Source: Amycolatopsis vastitatis (GTDB taxonomy: Bacteria > Actinomycetota > Actinomycetes > Mycobacteriales > Pseudonocardiaceae). Taken from it: 33,390 nucleotides of DNA. A program made the translations under genes and the position numbers. Positions 31,476 to 33,390 of this stretch are shown here, piece after piece. Each line of letters begins with the position of its first letter. The stretch's first letter is position 1. The stretch covers positions 1 to 33,390 of the forward strand of contig NZ_NMUL01000079.1 of the NCBI RefSeq assembly GCF_002234595.1. Reading direction: 5' to 3'. The notes under the pieces are model-generated. The model was not told the origin of the DNA and searched no databases. It saw nothing but the letters and a program-made list of their open reading frames with translations.

Positions 31476-32371
31476 GTCCCCGGCTCCGATCCGGTCGAGG
31501 ACGACGGACCGCTGCTGCCGGATACGTCACCAACGGGCGGCTGCCGACGCCCGCTAGACAGGTCGGCGCGGGAAGACTGGGCGATGGCCCCATCGGCCAT
31601 GCGCTGCTGACCTGCAGTCGCGCCTGCCGAAGCGGGCGTGGCGGCGGAGGCGGGTGCGGCCAGGCTGCGTGCGAGCGCGGCGACGTGGCGGGCGAGTCCG
31701 CCGGTGCGGCGGCGGCGGCGCGTGTGCGGTGGTCGTTGGCCGGTCAGGGTGGCTGCGGCGGCCGGATCGTGGGGTAGGCGCCCGATGGTCGGCACGCCGA
31801 GTTCGCGTTCGACCTCGGCGGTCGGGTAGCCATCGCCGGTGAGCAACAGGCCGGGCCGTGGCGTCCAGCGGGCCAGCTCGGTCAACCGGGCCGCGGTGTG
31901 CGCGAGATCCTCGCCGTGGGTGCCGCTGAGCAGTAAGAGGGCGTCGGCCCGGCGGGCGATCGGTTCGGCGGGTGTGCCGGGATCGGCCCGGCCGCAGTCG
32001 GCCAGCACGATCACCCCGGGTTCGCCGGCGGCGGCCGGCAGCAGTTGAGGTTGGGCCATGGCGAGGGTGTGCAGGGCGGTGCGGGCGTGCCCGCTGCCGG
32101 GCGGCGCGGCCAGCACCCGCGCGCCGCCGGGCAGTTGGTGGGTGTGCTCCCACACCACTTCCGGGCGGTGGTGCCGGCGCGCGGCGGCGGCGAGGCTCGC
32201 CAGTCCGGGCGTGGCCGGCAGGTGGAACCGCGCCGCCAGGTCGCCGCCGGCCGGGTCGATCTCGGCGATCAGCCTCCGAGTGTGAGCGCTGTCGGGCCAG
32301 TGCGCGGCAAGAGCGACGGCCAGGGTGGTCACGCCCGGCGAGCCGTGGACCGAGCACAACGCGATCAGCAT
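31472..32371 (-). CDS. tadZ: TadZ/MinD-like ATPase with a degenerate P-loop
   Basis: The product is 299 residues. The N-terminus reads CSVHGSPGVTTLAVALA where MinD/ParA ATPases have KGGxGKT; both the signature Lys and the Walker Lys are replaced (residues 10-16 GSPGVTT). The later IAEIDPAGGDLAARF keeps the Asp of switch I, and VIVLADCGRADPG gives a Walker-B-like strand. TadZ proteins place the Tad machine at the cell pole and often have changed P-loops, so ATP binding may be weak. The C-terminal 70 residues are low complexity. The start overlaps the preceding stop as TGATG. Confidence 0.85.
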   Translation of the reverse strand: MLIALCSVHGSPGVTTLAVALAAHWPDSAHTRRLIAEIDPAGGDLAARFHLPATPGLASLAAAARRHHRPEVVWEHTHQLPGGARVLAAPPGSGHARTALHTLAMAQPQLLPAAAGEPGVIVLADCGRADPGTPAEPIARRADALLLLSGTHGEDLAHTAARLTELARWTPRPGLLLTGDGYPTAEVERELGVPTIGRLPHDPAAAATLTGQRPPHTRRRRRTGGLARHVAALARSLAAPASAATPASAGATAGQQRMADGAIAQSSRADLSSGRRQPPVGDVSGSSGPSSSTGSEPGT

Positions 32372-33081
32372 CAGCGGCCACCGCCCGCGGGCCGCATCAC
32401 CAGGGCGAGCTGCCCGGCCGGAACCTGGGCCAGCGCCACGGCATCCGCGGTGGTGGCCTCGAGCGAGACCACGGTGGTCTCGTCCGTGGCCGCGGGTGCG
32501 ACCCCGACCGTCGTGGCAGGCCAGCTCGTTCCCGCCGCCGGGGAAGACACGGTGGTCGTGGGCTGTGTCGCAGTGGCAGTCACGATCACGGTCAGCGGGG
32601 TTCCGGCCGTGAGTTCAGGCGGGAACTGTCCAGGCTTGACACCGACCGCGACGATCGCCCGGCCGACGGCGGGCAACTTCGCGGTGCCGACCGCGTCAGG
32701 AGTCAGCAGCGCGCCCGGCCCGAGGCTGGTCGCCATCGGCCGCCCGAGAACGCTGGCCGCCTCATCGGCCGGGACGAATGCGGTGCCCGGCGATGCGGAG
32801 ACGTCGACGGTGCTCAGGTCCGCGCTGGTCAGCACGTGCCCGACCGTGACGGGCCTGGCCACCGCCAGGGTCGGCGTCCGAGCCTGGGCGCTGGTGGTCC
32901 ACCAGACCGCTCCGCCGGCGCACAGCACGACCAGCAACACCCCGGCAACCAAGTGCGGCACCTTCCGCCCGGCACGCCGGGACGTCGGCGCGGCGAGCGC
33001 GCCGGTGCGGTCCAGCCACAAGCCCGGCGTCGGCACGCCGCCCGGCTTCTGGCCGCGTGCGGGAGTGTCGGTGCTGGTCAC
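32371..33081 (-). CDS. cpaB: CpaB/RcpC-like SAF-domain protein
   Basis: The product is 236 residues from a GTG at 33081 with GGAGGG upstream. A cytoplasmic basic tail (1-40) precedes one membrane helix (about 42-61), then an SAF domain at about 70-130 (VARPVTVGHVLTSADLSTVDV, LGRPMATSLGPGALLT) and a beta-rich region with TPLTVIVT and VVSLEATTADAVALAQV. CpaB/RcpC proteins assist Flp pilus biogenesis at the envelope. It heads the coupled set that runs to TadC; the 107-base gap upstream may hold a promoter. Confidence 0.85.
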   Translation of the reverse strand: MTSTDTPARGQKPGGVPTPGLWLDRTGALAAPTSRRAGRKVPHLVAGVLLVVLCAGGAVWWTTSAQARTPTLAVARPVTVGHVLTSADLSTVDVSASPGTAFVPADEAASVLGRPMATSLGPGALLTPDAVGTAKLPAVGRAIVAVGVKPGQFPPELTAGTPLTVIVTATATQPTTTVSSPAAGTSWPATTVGVAPAATDETTVVSLEATTADAVALAQVPAGQLALVMRPAGGGR

Positions 33082-33188
33082 GAGAGCCCTCCAGGCATAT
33101 CTCGCGCGTACCGCGGATTCTGTGGTGGTGCGCGAAAACCGCTGTCAGAAAACGAATGTGGGGGTTGGTGCGGGTAGGCGAACGGGAT

Positions 33189-33390
33189 CTATCCGGTGCC
33201 GAGCGCTTGCGCCTCGGCGACCCGCAGCGCGGCGGAGGCGGTGGTGGTCAGGTCCGGGAAGGTGCCGGCGGCTCCGCCGCCGGCCCAGGTGACTCGCCAA
33301 GACACCGTGGCGGTGACCGGGAACCGTTCACCGGGCACGCCGGCCGAGGATCTCTGGTAGGTGTGCCCGCAATCCGGCGACGCGGCCTGC
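33189..33390 (-). CDS. C-terminal end of a conserved Tad-locus protein (cut by the window edge)
   Basis: The last 66 residues are seen, ending at TAG 33189-33191. The text CGHTYQRSSAGVPGERFPVTATVSWRVTW... then PDLTTTASAALRVAEAQAL has the look of a conserved exported protein found upstream of cpaB in streptomycete-type Tad loci. The rest lies beyond position 33390. The fragment is predicted to be beta-rich and extracytoplasmic. Function is unknown. Confidence 0.75.
   Translation of the reverse strand, partial: QAASPDCGHTYQRSSAGVPGERFPVTATVSWRVTWAGGGAAGTFPDLTTTASAALRVAEAQALGTG

Noticed and set aside
1..33390. CRISPR array, rRNA or tRNA
   Set aside because: No regularly spaced repeats and no recognisable rRNA or tRNA sequence found by reading either strand.

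Overview
The window is high-GC DNA from an actinobacterium. Strong GC bias at third codon positions, ATGA/GTGA/TGATG stop-start overlaps, frequent GTG starts and the protein families present all fit a mycelial actinomycete, possibly of the Pseudonocardiales or Streptomycetales. The genus cannot be fixed from sequence reading alone. No rRNA, tRNA or CRISPR array was seen. The mix of accessory genes, an IS fragment, a recombinase cassette and plasmid-type hypothetical genes suggests a genomic island, integrative element or large plasmid.

Region 1 (1-6.5 kb): a truncated IS630-family transposase lies at the left edge, followed by two translationally coupled unknown genes on the minus strand. Next comes a plus-strand two-winged-helix DNA-binding protein with a strong hairpin terminator. 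Convergent to it is a 1046-residue membrane-embedded NACHT (STAND) NTPase of the type linked to bacterial conflict and antiphage defence.

Region 2 (6.5-16.74 kb): a tightly packed minus-strand cluster of fourteen genes. Reading in the direction of transcription it starts with a small zinc-ribbon protein, then a CobS/MoxR-type AAA+ ATPase carrying a winged-helix domain, then a protein with both an HExxH metallopeptidase motif and a C-terminal VWA/MIDAS domain. A strong hairpin follows, then eleven small genes. Four proteins in the cluster share an N-terminal 'DFYxGxG' block and three of these a 'W-x-W...TSH' block, so they form an apparently undescribed paralogous family. The ATPase winged helix closely resembles the C-terminal domain of the regulator in region 1. 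This MoxR/VWA-peptidase plus DFY-paralogue cluster is my main candidate for an undescribed system. A gene-free 0.9 kb region with inverted repeats lies upstream of it.

Region 3 (17.6-33.4 kb): a minus-strand Tad/Flp-type pilus or secretion locus. In transcription order it holds a partial conserved gene, a CpaB/RcpC-like SAF protein, a TadZ-like ATPase with a degenerate P-loop, a TadA/CpaF ATPase, TadB, TadC, a short Flp-like pilin, TadE, [insertion], a membrane protein, a second TadE, TadG, a small coiled-coil protein, and a large LysM-BTAD membrane protein. The locus is interrupted on the opposite strand by a roughly 4 kb cassette at 23.5-27.5 kb (tyrosine recombinase, XRE-type HTH, eight-CxxC recombinase-like protein and TmrB-like P-loop kinase). 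A decayed M41-like peptidase pseudogene at 21.5-22.1 kb also lies on the opposite strand.
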